Assembly: GCF_003258295.1 (NCBI RefSeq)
Contig: NZ_QKYN01000043.1
Coordinates: 1-54,960 of the forward strand
Source of the DNA: Streptacidiphilus pinicola
GTDB taxonomy: Bacteria; Actinomycetota; Actinomycetes; Streptomycetales; Streptomycetaceae
Direction of reading: 5' to 3'
DNA: 54,960 nt
Both the position numbers and the translations under genes were made by a program. Shown piece by piece: positions 17,364 to 26,652 of the stretch. Under the pieces are notes generated by a model. That model was not told the origin of the DNA. It saw only the letters and a list, made by a program, of their open reading frames with translations, and searched no databases. Within the stretch, counting starts at the first letter, position 1. Every line of letters starts with the position of its first letter.

Positions 17364-18352
17364 CCGGCTGGACCGGCCCCAGCGACAGATCGACCGGCTG
17401 CCTGGCCATGTTCCCCGGACAGGGCTCGCAGCGGCCCGGCATGGCCGGGCACCTGCTGGACGCCTACCCCTCCGCGCGGGCGCTGTTCGCCCGCGCCGAG
17501 GAGATCCTCGACCTGCCGCTGGCGCAGCTGTGCGTGACCGGCGGCGCCGCCGAGCTGGCCCGCACCGAGATCACCCAGCCCGCGATCGCCACCACCAGCC
17601 TGGCGGTGTGGGAGCTGCTGCGCGCGGCCGGCTACCAGCCGGCCGCGACGGCCGGCCACAGCCTGGGCGAGTACCCCGCGCTGGTCGCCGCCGGTGTGCT
17701 GACACTGGAGTCGGCGCTGCAGCTGGTGCGGCTGCGCGGGCAGCTGATGGGCGAGGCGGCCGGCGAGGTGCCCGGCGCGATGGCCGCGGTGCTGGGTCTG
17801 CCCGCCCACCAGGTGCAGGCCGCCTGCACCGATGCGGGCGCGGCGGGCCTGGTCCAGGTCGCGAACTACAACGAGCCGCTGCAGACCGTCATCTCCGGGC
17901 ACGCCGCGGCCGTCGAGATCGCCGGCAAGGCCGCACTCGACGCCGGCGCGGAGAAGGTCGTCACCCTCGATGTGGGCGCCCCGTTCCACTGCGAGCTGAT
18001 GTCGGTGGTCGAGGAGGAGTTCACCGCCGCGCTGGCCGCCCACCCGTTCGCCGACCCGGTCCTGCCGGTGATCAGTTCCGTCACCGGCACCTGGATCACC
18101 TCCGGGGAGGAGGCCAGGGACCTGCTGCGCCGTCAGCTGACCGGCCCCGTGCGCTGGGTCGAGGTCCTGACCACCGCCGCCGCCTACCCCGTGGGCGCCT
18201 ACACCGAGATCGGGCCCGGCCGGGTCCTGTCCGGGCTGGCCCGCCGCACCCTGGCCGAGGCCCGCACCCGCTCCACCGGCGACCCGCGCAGGCTCACCGC
18301 CCTGCACGGCGAACTGGCCCCCGACACCTGGCAACAGCCCCTGGCGTCCTGA
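17360..18352 (+). CDS. fabD: Malonyl-CoA:ACP acyltransferase (FabD-like)
   Basis: A 330-residue acyltransferase: AMFPGQGSQRPGM near the N-terminus, the nucleophile Ser101 in TAGHSLGEYPALV, QVANYNEPLQTVISG, and APFHCELM containing the catalytic His. It charges ACPs with malonyl units. A cluster-borne FabD is unusual for aromatic type II PKS, which borrow the fatty-acid enzyme, but is compatible with a dedicated reducing type II system. Cotranscribed with accE (4-bp overlap). A VinK-like transfer role for an aminoacyl starter is an alternative I consider less likely. Confidence 0.88.
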   Translation: MTGWTGPSDRSTGCLAMFPGQGSQRPGMAGHLLDAYPSARALFARAEEILDLPLAQLCVTGGAAELARTEITQPAIATTSLAVWELLRAAGYQPAATAGHSLGEYPALVAAGVLTLESALQLVRLRGQLMGEAAGEVPGAMAAVLGLPAHQVQAACTDAGAAGLVQVANYNEPLQTVISGHAAAVEIAGKAALDAGAEKVVTLDVGAPFHCELMSVVEEEFTAALAAHPFADPVLPVISSVTGTWITSGEEARDLLRRQLTGPVRWVEVLTTAAAYPVGAYTEIGPGRVLSGLARRTLAEARTRSTGDPRRLTALHGELAPDTWQQPLAS

Positions 18353-18444
18353 CGCCCCACCAGCCCCGCCAACCCACCGCCGGGCGCGCCGACCGAGATG
18401 GGGCGCCCGCACCCCAGCCGAACTCCACGAAGGGTCAAGGACAC

Positions 18445-18861
18445 ATGTCGTACAACGGTAAAGACTTCGCCGCCATCGTCGCGGAGGCCGTCGCCGACGC
18501 GCTCGGCATCGATATCGAGGAGGCCGTGCCGGAGGCCACCCTGCTGGGCGACCTGGACGCCGAGTCCATCGACCTGCTCGACGTCCTGTTCCGCATCGAG
18601 AAGGCCGCGGACGTGAAGATCAAGGTCTCCGACATCGCCGAACTGCTCCAGGGCGGCATCCCCGACGAGGAGTTCGCCGACGAGAACGACATCATCAACG
18701 AGGTCGGCCTGGCGCAGCTGAAGAGGTCCCTGCCCCAGATCGACGTCGACGCGCTCGCCGGCAAGCTCACCGCCGACGAGGTGCTGTCCCTGTTCACCGT
18801 CAAGAACCTGACCGACCTGGTGACCGAGCGTGCTGCCGCCCTCGCTGCGGCCGCTGCGTGA
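18445..18861 (+). CDS. Acyl carrier protein, long form with C-terminal extension
   Basis: A 138-residue ACP with the phosphopantetheine site at Ser41 in LGDLDAESIDLLDVLFRIE. It is much longer than a normal 80-residue ACP: after helix III an acidic insert (GGIPDEEFADENDIINEVG) leads into another helical stretch ending LFTVKNLTDLV. I recall such extended ACPs from highly reducing type II systems. AAGGA is close before the ATG. It should carry the growing polyketide, while the small ACP at 53198 probably carries the aminoacyl group. Confidence 0.85.
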   Translation: MSYNGKDFAAIVAEAVADALGIDIEEAVPEATLLGDLDAESIDLLDVLFRIEKAADVKIKVSDIAELLQGGIPDEEFADENDIINEVGLAQLKRSLPQIDVDALAGKLTADEVLSLFTVKNLTDLVTERAAALAAAAA

Positions 18862-18913
18862 GCGCGGCGCGGGGCGGTCATCACCGGACGGACCCGCCCC
18901 GCCGCCCCTGTGG

Positions 18914-19354
18914 GTGCGCACCGGCATGGACCTGGCCGAGGTGTCCCGCGTCGAGGAGCTGATGACCTCGCAGCCGGAGCTGAGGGAACGGGTGTTCACC
19001 GCCCGCGAACTGGCCTACTGCTACCGGCGCAAGCACATCGGTGAGCACCTCGCCGGCCGCTGGGCCGCCAAGGAGGCCGTCCTCAAGACGCTCGGCACCG
19101 GCATGGGCCCCCACATGGAGTGGACGGACATCGAGGTCGTCAACGACCGCGCCGGACGTCCCCGGGTCCGGCTGTACGGCGAGGTCGAAGCGGTCGCCAA
19201 GGCGCTCGGCATGCACTACATCGACCTCTCCCTCAGCCACAGCGGAGGCCTGGCCGTCGCACACGCCGTCATGGTGTGCCTGCCCACCGCGCCCCACCCC
19301 CAAGCAGCCCCCACCACGCCTACGACAGAAGGAGAACAAGGGCATGAGGCCTGA
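18914..19354 (+). CDS. acpS: Holo-ACP synthase (AcpS-type phosphopantetheinyl transferase)
   Basis: About 146 residues with the AcpS signatures GMDLAEVSRVEEL (Mg-binding Asp), FTARELAYC, and GRWAAKEAVLKTLGTG (Glu and Lys of the W-A-x-KEA motif). The family starts four to six residues before the G-x-D motif, which suggests the GTG at 18914. No good ribosome site is visible there; the alternative GTG at 18830 lies inside the ACP gene. It lies between ACP and KS and presumably primes both ACPs. Confidence 0.82.
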   Translation: MRTGMDLAEVSRVEELMTSQPELRERVFTARELAYCYRRKHIGEHLAGRWAAKEAVLKTLGTGMGPHMEWTDIEVVNDRAGRPRVRLYGEVEAVAKALGMHYIDLSLSHSGGLAVAHAVMVCLPTAPHPQAAPTTPTTEGEQGHEA

Positions 19355-19372
19355 CCAGACGGAGGCCCGGCG

Positions 19373-20644
19373 ATGAGCCGCAGGGTGGTCATCACCGGCG
19401 TGGGCGCCGTCACGCCGCTGGGCAACGACGCCCCCACCACCTGGCAGGGACTGGTCGACGGGCGCAGCGGAGTCGGCCGGCTCACCACCATCGACACCGC
19501 CGGCTTCGACGTGACCATCGCCGGCGAGGTCAAGGACTTCGACCTCGCCGGCGCCGTCCCCGCGAGCGTGGGACTGCGGCACCTGCTGCGGCCGGGCACC
19601 TTCGGGGTCGCCGCGGCCTGGGAGGCGCTGCGCGACGCCGGCGTCGATCAGCACACCTACGACAGCGCGGAGATGGGCGTCGCGATGGGCGCCTGCATCG
19701 ACCGGCCGCCGCTGCAGTGGCTGGTCGACGTCGGGGCGCTGCGCGACGCCACCGGCCGCGCGGACGCGTTCACCACCTTCGCGCCGTCGAAGTCGCTGGA
19801 GTACAGCCAGAACATCGCCTCCGCGGCGATGGCCCGGATGCTGGACGCGACCGGCCCCATGCTCGGGGTGTCCACCGCCTGCTCCGCCTCGGGGCACGCG
19901 GTCGGGGAGGCGTTCCGCTCCCTGCAGGAGGGCGACGCGCAGCTGATGCTCGCCGGCGGCTACGACTCGCTGACGACCTGGCTGGACGTGTTGTGCTTCG
20001 GCCTGCTGGGCGCGCTGACCAAGGACTTCAACGACCAGCCCGAGCGCGCCAGCCGGCCCTTCGACGCCGAGCGCACCGGATTCGTCCTCGGTGAGGGCGG
20101 CATCGCCCTGGTCCTGGAGGAACTGGAAGCCGCCAAGGAGCGGGGCGCGAACATCCTGGCCGAGGTCATGGGCTACGGCACCAGCCTGAACGCCTGGCGG
20201 ATGACCGACTCCCCGCCCGACGGCAGCGGCGCGATCGAGTCCATCGAGGCCTGCATCGCGGACGCCGGCCTGGAACCGGCCGACATCGACTACATCGTCG
20301 CGCACGGCACCAGCACCCCCGGCAACGACCTGTCCGAGACCACCGCGATCAAGAAGGTGTTCGGCGACGCCGCCGAGAAGGTCCTGATCAGCTCCCCGAA
20401 GTCGATGACCGGCCACCTCACCGCCGCGTCCGCGGCCTTGAGCGTGCTGACCGCGATCGGCGCCATCAACCACGGCGTCGTGCCGCCCACCCTCAACCAG
20501 GAGACCCCCGACCGGCGCCTCGGCCTGGACTTCGTCCCCAACACCGCCCGCCGCCACCAGGTGCGGCACGCCCTGATCAACGCGTTCGCGTTCGGCGGCA
20601 CCAACGTCGGGCTCGTCGTGGGGCGTTACGAGGAGAACCGATGA
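19373..20644 (+). CDS. Beta-ketoacyl synthase (KS alpha, FabF type)
   Basis: A 423-residue condensing enzyme with an intact triad: Cys170 in GVSTACSASGHA, His311 in VAHGTSTPGND, and His348 in SPKSMTGHL. It also has FVLGEGGIALVLEE and NAFAFGGTNV. GGAG lies upstream of the ATG. Its stop overlaps the start of the Cys-less KS-like gene, so the two are probably a heterodimer. The window therefore encodes two KS/CLF pairs, this split one and the single-chain fusion downstream. Confidence 0.92.
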   Translation: MSRRVVITGVGAVTPLGNDAPTTWQGLVDGRSGVGRLTTIDTAGFDVTIAGEVKDFDLAGAVPASVGLRHLLRPGTFGVAAAWEALRDAGVDQHTYDSAEMGVAMGACIDRPPLQWLVDVGALRDATGRADAFTTFAPSKSLEYSQNIASAAMARMLDATGPMLGVSTACSASGHAVGEAFRSLQEGDAQLMLAGGYDSLTTWLDVLCFGLLGALTKDFNDQPERASRPFDAERTGFVLGEGGIALVLEELEAAKERGANILAEVMGYGTSLNAWRMTDSPPDGSGAIESIEACIADAGLEPADIDYIVAHGTSTPGNDLSETTAIKKVFGDAAEKVLISSPKSMTGHLTAASAALSVLTAIGAINHGVVPPTLNQETPDRRLGLDFVPNTARRHQVRHALINAFAFGGTNVGLVVGRYEENR

Positions 20645-21978
20645 CGACCCGACACGGACACCAAGGAGCGCCAGTGAGCGGCGGCGGACGGCAGGTCGTC
20701 ATCACCGGCATCGGGCTGCTGACCGCGCTCGGGGAGGGACCCGAGGACACCTTCAAGGCCCTGGTCGCCGGCGAGAGCGGCATCGGCCCGATCAAGGCCT
20801 ACGACCCCGCGCCGCTGCAGACCCGCCTCGGCGCGGAGATGCCCGAGTTCGACGCCACCCGCTACGCCACCAAGCGTCAGCTGCGCACCGTCAACCGCGG
20901 CGACAGCCTGGCGCTGGCCGCGGCGAGGATCGCCCTGGACGACGCCGGGCTCGCCCACAAGCAGGCCGGCGGCGACGAGCTGGGCTACCGCACCGGCCTG
21001 TACCTGGGCGGCAACAAGTCGCTCGGGCGCATGGAGCAGCTGATCGAGGAACTGAAGGTGATCCGCCGCCCCGACGGCACCGCGGACCTGGAGCACCTGG
21101 CCCGGCACGGCGACGTCATCATGCCGCCGCTGTTCTTCGTCGAGGGACTGCCCGCCGGCGCGGTGTTCAACATCTCGCAGGCCTACGGCATCCGCGGCTC
21201 CAGCACCTTCTTCGCCGGCTACGCCGACGCCGGCGCCAACGCGATCGGCCGGGCCATGCGCGCGGTGCGCCGCGGGGACGCGGACGTGGCCATCGCGGGC
21301 GGCTACGACGACGCCACCAGCTGGTGGTCGATGACGCTGCTGGACCGGCTCGGGATCCTGACCACCCGCAACGAGCTGGGCCGGCAGGCCTACCGGCCCT
21401 ACGACCGCGAGCGCAGCGGCGGACTGCCCGGCGAGGGCGCCGCACTGCTGGTGCTGGAGGACAAGCAGGCGGCGCTGGCGCGCGGCGCCCGGATCTACGC
21501 CGAACTGACCGGCTACGGCGCCGGCCACGACGCCCGCACCCCGCCGGCCGCCGACCCGCAGGGGCGCGGCCTGGCCCGCGCCGTGCGGCGGTCCTTGGAG
21601 GACGCCCGCCTCAACCCGGGCGAGGTGGGCTACATCGCCGCCGACGGCTCCGGGACCGTGCAGGGCGACGCGAGCGAGGCCCTCGCGCTGCGCACCGCGC
21701 TCGGGGATGCCGCCGGCCGGGTGCCGGTCAGCACCCCCAAGCCGCAGACCGGGCACCTGGTCGGCGGCGGCGGCGCCCTGAACGCGGCGGTGGCCGCGCT
21801 GGCCCTGCACCACGGGGTGCTGCCCGCCACGTTGAACCTCGACCACCTCGACCCGGTGTGCGCGCCCCTGGACCACATCCGCGGCTCCGCCCGGGAGGCC
21901 GCGCCGACGCACGCGATGGCGCTGGCCCGGGGCATCGAGGGACAGGCCGTGGCGCTGACCTTGTCCAAGCCCGCCTGA
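20641..21978 (+). CDS. KS-like protein without catalytic Cys (chain length factor / KS beta)
   Basis: A 445-residue ketosynthase homologue whose active-site segment reads GSSTFFAGYADAG in place of TACSAG, and whose first His motif reads AADGSGT, so Cys and one His are lost. The second motif KPQTGHLVGGGG is kept. This is the pattern of a CLF or KS beta partner. Its ATG overlaps the KS stop and has GAGGAG; a second in-frame start, GTG 20674, also has AAGGAG. It should pair with the preceding KS and help set chain length. Confidence 0.85.
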   Translation: MTTRHGHQGAPVSGGGRQVVITGIGLLTALGEGPEDTFKALVAGESGIGPIKAYDPAPLQTRLGAEMPEFDATRYATKRQLRTVNRGDSLALAAARIALDDAGLAHKQAGGDELGYRTGLYLGGNKSLGRMEQLIEELKVIRRPDGTADLEHLARHGDVIMPPLFFVEGLPAGAVFNISQAYGIRGSSTFFAGYADAGANAIGRAMRAVRRGDADVAIAGGYDDATSWWSMTLLDRLGILTTRNELGRQAYRPYDRERSGGLPGEGAALLVLEDKQAALARGARIYAELTGYGAGHDARTPPAADPQGRGLARAVRRSLEDARLNPGEVGYIAADGSGTVQGDASEALALRTALGDAAGRVPVSTPKPQTGHLVGGGGALNAAVAALALHHGVLPATLNLDHLDPVCAPLDHIRGSAREAAPTHAMALARGIEGQAVALTLSKPA

Positions 21979-22017
21979 GCCCCGGCGGCCACATCCACAC
22001 CGGAAGGAGCAGCAGGC

Positions 22018-24381
22018 ATGACCGAGGTCGGGGACCGAGACGTCGGCGTCGTGATCGCCGCCGTGGGGGCGATCACCGCGCACGGCCGGGGCGCCGAGGC
22101 CCTGTGGGAGCAGGTCCGCGCCGGGCAGGTCGCGATCGCGCCCGTGCGCCGCCTGCCCATGGACCACTACCAGACCACCCTGGGCGGCGAGGTCACCGAT
22201 CCGGGCACCCCCGGATACGACTACGCCCCCGGGGTGGACCGGCGCGACCTGACCATCGACTACGCGCTGACCGCCGCCGAGGAGGCCATGGCCGCCGCCG
22301 GTCTGACGGTCGGCGCCGACATCGCGGCGGAACGGTTCGGTGTCTCCTACGGCACCTGCCACGGCGGCTGGCGCAGCGCCGAACTCGCCCTGCGCGACCG
22401 GATGCTGGGCGAGCCCGTGGACTGGCGCCGCTACACCTTCGTGCCGCCGCACGCCGGCGCCGAGGCCCTGTCGGCCGCGTTCGGCCTGAAGGGTCCGGTG
22501 CTCAGCGTCAACACCGCCTGCGCCGCCAGCGCCCACGCGCTCGCCCACGCCCTGGAGGCGATCCGCACCGGCGCCGCCGACGCGATGCTGGTCGGCGGCA
22601 GCGACGCGTTCACCGAGTCCGCGTTCGCCGGGTTCTCCAGCCTGTGGTCGCTGTCCCCCACCCCCGCCGCCCCCTACTCCAAGGACCGCGCCGGGCTCAC
22701 CCTCGGCGAGGGCAGCGGCATGCTGGTGCTGCTGTCCCGCCAGGCGGCCGAGCGCACCGGCGCCCCGGTGCTGGCCGAGGTGCTCGGCTACGGCCTGTCC
22801 GCCGACGGCTACCACCCCACCGCCCCGCACCCCCAGGGCGAGGGCGCCGCCCGCGCGATCCGCGCCGCCCTTGACACCTCCGGCCTGACCGGCGACGACA
22901 TCCGCTACGTCAACGGCCACGGCACCGGCACGGAGAAGAACGACTCCGCGGAGAGCAACGCCGTGCGCACCGCGCTGGGCGAGGCCGCCGCCAAGACCGC
23001 GCTGTCCAGCACCAAGTCGATGATCGGGCACCTGCTCGGCGCCGCCGGCGCCGTCGAGGGCATCGTCACCGTCCTGGCCCTGCGCGACCAGATCGCCCCG
23101 CCCACCGCGTCGTTCACCGAGACCGACCCCGGTTGCGGCCTGGACCCGATCCCGGGCACCGGCCGCCCGATGGTGCTCGATGTCGCGCTGTCCAACAACT
23201 TCGGGTTCGCCGGCGCCAACGCCTCCCTCGCGTTCGCCCGCCCCGGCGGCCAGGGCGCCCCCGCCGGTGCCCCCCACGGGCCGGGCGACGACATCGTCGT
23301 CACCGGATTCGGCGTCATCACCCCCGCCGGCGAAGGCGCCCAGGTGTTGTGGGACGCCTACGCGGCCGGCGAGGCGAGCGGGCAGGTCGAGGACGGACTG
23401 CGCATCGCCCGCGCCGAGTTCGACCGCACCGCCGCCGGCACCGCGCGCGAGCGCCGCCGCATGGACAAGGTCTCCCAGCTCGCCGTCGCGTCCTGCCGCG
23501 CCGCCCTGGCCCACGCCGGCGCCGACGGCGACCTTGGGGCCGTGGCCGCGACCGGCGTGGTGCTGGGCACCGCGATCGGCCCGATGGAGAGCAGCGAACG
23601 GTTCACCGTCCCGGTGCTGGCCGAGGGCGCGTCCGAGGCCAACCCGGCCGTGTTCACCAACACCGTGTACAACGGCGCGGCCGGCCACGTCGCCATGGCG
23701 CTCGGCACCCGCGGACCGACCTCCACGCTGACCTCCGGTCACGCGGCCGGCGCCGCCGCCCTGGGCGTCGCCTACGACCTGCTGCGCGCCGGCCGCGCCG
23801 AGCGGCTGCTGGTGCCGGCCGTGGAGGCGTTCTCGCCGGCCACCTTGGCCGCCTACCGCAGCATCGCCTTGTTCGGGTCCGCGGCCGGACGCCGCTACAC
23901 CCTCGCCGAGGCCGGCATCACGCTGGTGCTGGAACGCCGCAGCAGCGCCGAGCGGCGCGGCGCGCACATCCACGCCGTGCTGCACGGGCACGCCACCGCC
24001 AGTGATGCGCTCGGTATCGGCCGCTGGGACCCGGCGGGCGGCGGTGTGGAGCGGGCGATGCGCGGCGCGCTGACGACCGCCGGCCTCACCGCCGACCAGA
24101 TCGGGACCGTGTGGGCGAACGCGGCCGGCCTGGCCGCCGCCGACCGCCCCGAACAAGCCGCCCTCGAGCGGGTGTTCGGCGCCGCACCGGTGCGGGTCGA
24201 GGCGCCCAAGCGGCTGCTCGGCGAACCGGTGGGCGCCGGCGCGCACCTCGCGGCCGTGCTGGCCGTCGGCGCCTGGCAGGCCGGCGGCGACCGTCGGCCG
24301 GCCCTGTTCAACAGCTCCTCCCTCGGCGGCACCCACACCTGCCTCGTGCTGTCCCCCGCCACCCTTCCCGATACGGAGTAA
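22018..24381 (+). CDS. Single-chain ketosynthase-chain length factor fusion
   Basis: A 787-residue protein with two thiolase-fold KS halves. Residues 1 to about 410 are an active KS (Cys168 in VNTACAASAHA, His301 in NGHGTGTEKND, His338 in TKSMIGHLLGAAG). A short Gly/Ala/Pro linker follows (about 408-423). Residues about 424-787 start again with DDIVVTGFGVITPAGEG but lack the Cys (STLTSGHAAGAAAL) and the usual His motifs (VWANAAGLAAAD), like a CLF. The frame is open throughout, so the fusion is real unless a sequencing error joined two genes. KS and CLF are normally separate genes. It could form a pseudo-homodimer-like unit for a different elongation phase from the split pair. Confidence 0.88.
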   Translation: MTEVGDRDVGVVIAAVGAITAHGRGAEALWEQVRAGQVAIAPVRRLPMDHYQTTLGGEVTDPGTPGYDYAPGVDRRDLTIDYALTAAEEAMAAAGLTVGADIAAERFGVSYGTCHGGWRSAELALRDRMLGEPVDWRRYTFVPPHAGAEALSAAFGLKGPVLSVNTACAASAHALAHALEAIRTGAADAMLVGGSDAFTESAFAGFSSLWSLSPTPAAPYSKDRAGLTLGEGSGMLVLLSRQAAERTGAPVLAEVLGYGLSADGYHPTAPHPQGEGAARAIRAALDTSGLTGDDIRYVNGHGTGTEKNDSAESNAVRTALGEAAAKTALSSTKSMIGHLLGAAGAVEGIVTVLALRDQIAPPTASFTETDPGCGLDPIPGTGRPMVLDVALSNNFGFAGANASLAFARPGGQGAPAGAPHGPGDDIVVTGFGVITPAGEGAQVLWDAYAAGEASGQVEDGLRIARAEFDRTAAGTARERRRMDKVSQLAVASCRAALAHAGADGDLGAVAATGVVLGTAIGPMESSERFTVPVLAEGASEANPAVFTNTVYNGAAGHVAMALGTRGPTSTLTSGHAAGAAALGVAYDLLRAGRAERLLVPAVEAFSPATLAAYRSIALFGSAAGRRYTLAEAGITLVLERRSSAERRGAHIHAVLHGHATASDALGIGRWDPAGGGVERAMRGALTTAGLTADQIGTVWANAAGLAAADRPEQAALERVFGAAPVRVEAPKRLLGEPVGAGAHLAAVLAVGAWQAGGDRRPALFNSSSLGGTHTCLVLSPATLPDTE

Positions 24382-24386
24382 CGCTG

Positions 24387-25487
24387 ATGACGACCGCGTA
24401 CGACGTGAAGATCGTTTCCACCGGGGCGTTCGTGCCCGGCGAGCCACTGGACAACGCCACCTTGGAGAAGTTCGTCGGACCGCTGCCCGACGACGTCCTG
24501 GAAGGCATCCAGGTCAAGACCCGCTACTGGATGATCGACCCCGACACCGGCGAGCACCTGATCAACAACACCCGGATGGCCGAGAAGGCCACCCGCCAGG
24601 CCCTGCGGCGCGCCGGCATGGAACCCGAGGACCTGGACCTGATCGTGGTGTGCACCGCGACGCCGGAGTACACCCTGCCGAACGTCGCCACCACCTTGCA
24701 GCACTACCTGGGGCTGGAGTCGGTGGCCGCGATCGAGATCCGCGGCGCCTGCGCGGGCTGGGTGCAGGCCATGGACCTGGCCCGCCGTCAGCTGGCCGAC
24801 GGAACCGCCCGCACCGCCCTGGTGGTGGGCAGCGAGGCCGGATCGCCGGTGCTGGCACCGCACTTCCTCGGCATGGACCCGGACCGGGTGCGGATGCGCG
24901 ACCGGCTGATGCTCTACACCTTCGGTGACGGCGCCGGCGCGGTGATCATGCGCGCCGAACCCGCCGGGGAGAACGGGCCGGCCGACGAGTTCGCGTTCGT
25001 CAACGCCTGCGTGGGCGGCCTGCGCAAGCCCGGCATGCAGATCATCGGCGGCGGCACCGACGTGCCGCAGGAGGAGCAGCTGCAGCGGCGCCAGCTGATC
25101 CAGATGAAGATCGACGTGCCCGGCACCTCCACCTTCGGGCCGCAGGTGTTCGTCCGCGCCATCAAGGAGATGGCCGCCAAGGACGGCCGCAGCCTCGGCG
25201 AGTTCGACGCGATCGTGCTGCCGGAGGGCAACGCCGACTACTTCGCCGACGAGTTCGAGCACGCCGGACTGTCCCCGGACGAGATCGCCGCCCTGGACGG
25301 GCGGGTCGTGGAGAACCTCGCCGAGGTCGGGGCCACCGGATCGGCCGCCGTGCCGCTGTCTTTGGACGCGGGCTGGACCTCGGGCCGGATCAAGCCCGGC
25401 GACCGGATCGTGCTGCTCGGCATCGAGGCCAGCCGCTACGTCTACACCGGCCTCGCGCTGACCTGGCACGCCCCCACACCCACCTGA
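24387..25487 (+). CDS. KASIII-like protein with non-canonical triad
   Basis: A 366-residue FabH/KASIII homologue. The nucleophile is Cys122 in EIRGACAGWVQAMDL, and the fold motifs TATPEYTLPN and FGDGAGAVIM are present. The catalytic His motif (PHQAN in FabH) reads LPEGNAD, and the Asn motif (GNTSA) reads GATGSAA, so two of three triad residues appear changed. It may therefore transfer an acyl group to an amine or hydroxyl, or select the starter, without decarboxylative condensation. Last KS-type gene of the operon, 5 bp after the fusion. Confidence 0.8.
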   Translation: MTTAYDVKIVSTGAFVPGEPLDNATLEKFVGPLPDDVLEGIQVKTRYWMIDPDTGEHLINNTRMAEKATRQALRRAGMEPEDLDLIVVCTATPEYTLPNVATTLQHYLGLESVAAIEIRGACAGWVQAMDLARRQLADGTARTALVVGSEAGSPVLAPHFLGMDPDRVRMRDRLMLYTFGDGAGAVIMRAEPAGENGPADEFAFVNACVGGLRKPGMQIIGGGTDVPQEEQLQRRQLIQMKIDVPGTSTFGPQVFVRAIKEMAAKDGRSLGEFDAIVLPEGNADYFADEFEHAGLSPDEIAALDGRVVENLAEVGATGSAAVPLSLDAGWTSGRIKPGDRIVLLGIEASRYVYTGLALTWHAPTPT

Positions 25488-25600
25488 CCCGCGCACCCGT
25501 CCGACACCCGCGCCGTCCTGGCCCCGCACCGCCAGGCGGCGCACCTGCCCGTCCCACCACCCCCCGCCTCACCGCGAGGCGCGACACCAGGAGACATCAC

Positions 25601-26602
25601 GTGGCCATCACGCACCGCACCCTCGGCACGCCCGGACTCGTCGTCCCAGCCCAGGGCCTGGGCTGCATGGGCATGACGTTCGGCTACGGCGACGCCGACG
25701 CCGCCGAGGCCCGCGCCACCATCGACCGGGCCCTCGAACTGGGCGTCAACCTGCTGGACACCGCCGACATGTACGGCCCGCACACCAACGAGGAACTGAT
25801 CGGCCAGGCCGTCGCCGGCCGACGCGACCAGGTGGTCCTGGCCTCCAAGGTCGGCAACGAGATCGGCCCCGACGGCCAGCTGACCTGGCGCATCAACGGC
25901 CGCCCCGACTACATCCGCGCCTCCGTCGAGGGCAGCCTGCGCCGCCTTGGCACCGACCACCTCGACCTGTACTACCTGCACCGCGTCGACCCCGACGTCC
26001 CGGTCGAGGAGAGCTTCGGGGCGCTGGCCGAACTCGTCGACAAGGGCCTGGTGCGCCACCTGGGCATCTCCGAGGCCGGCCCCGCCACCATCCGCCGCGC
26101 CCACGCCGTGCACCCGCTGACCGCCGTCCAGACCGAGTACTCGCTGTTCACCCGCGACGTCGAGGTCAACGGCGTGCTGGAGACCTGCCGCGAGCTCGGC
26201 ATCGGCTTCGTCGCCTACAGCCCGCTCGGCCGCGGCTTCCTGACGGGCACCATCCGCGGCACCTCCGACATCCCCACCGGCCTCGACTTCCGCCGCATCG
26301 CGCCCCGCTTCAAGGACGAGAACATCGCCGCGAACCTGCCGGTCGTCGACCAGCTCAGCGAGCTGGCCGCCGCCGCCGACACCACCGTGGTGCGGCTCGC
26401 CCTGGCCTGGGTCCTCTCGCGCGGCCAGGACATCGTCGCGATCCCGGGCACCAAGCGCCGCACCTACCTCGAGGAGAACGTCTCCGCCGCCGACCTCGAG
26501 CTGTCCGCGGACGTCCTGGCGGCGATCGACAAGATCGCCCCCTACGGCGTCACCGCCGGCAACCGCTACCCCGACGCCGAGATGGACGCCCTCACCCGCT
26601 GA
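25601..26602 (+). CDS. Aldo-keto reductase
   Basis: A 333-residue AKR barrel (GLGCMGMTFGYG, Asp/Tyr of LLDTADMYGPHTNEEL, VVLASKVGNE, LDLYYLHRVDPDVPVEE, QTEYSLFTRD, AYSPLGRGFLTG). It is NADPH-dependent and reduces carbonyls. No FabG-like ketoreductase is encoded in the window, so this protein next to the KS genes is the only local candidate for beta-keto reduction, although AKRs are not the usual KR of type II systems. GTG start after AGGAG. Confidence 0.85.
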   Translation: MAITHRTLGTPGLVVPAQGLGCMGMTFGYGDADAAEARATIDRALELGVNLLDTADMYGPHTNEELIGQAVAGRRDQVVLASKVGNEIGPDGQLTWRINGRPDYIRASVEGSLRRLGTDHLDLYYLHRVDPDVPVEESFGALAELVDKGLVRHLGISEAGPATIRRAHAVHPLTAVQTEYSLFTRDVEVNGVLETCRELGIGFVAYSPLGRGFLTGTIRGTSDIPTGLDFRRIAPRFKDENIAANLPVVDQLSELAAAADTTVVRLALAWVLSRGQDIVAIPGTKRRTYLEENVSAADLELSADVLAAIDKIAPYGVTAGNRYPDAEMDALTR

Positions 26603-26652
26603 CCCCCTCCTTTTTTGACGAAGCATCCGCCCCGACCCCCGGGAGATCCGAC

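Noticed and set aside
20626..24447. A 1273-codon open frame on the minus strand opposite the KS genes
   Set aside because: It mirrors very GC-rich plus-strand genes with clear KS motifs. Its translation is low-complexity Gly/Ala/Val/Arg with no family motif.
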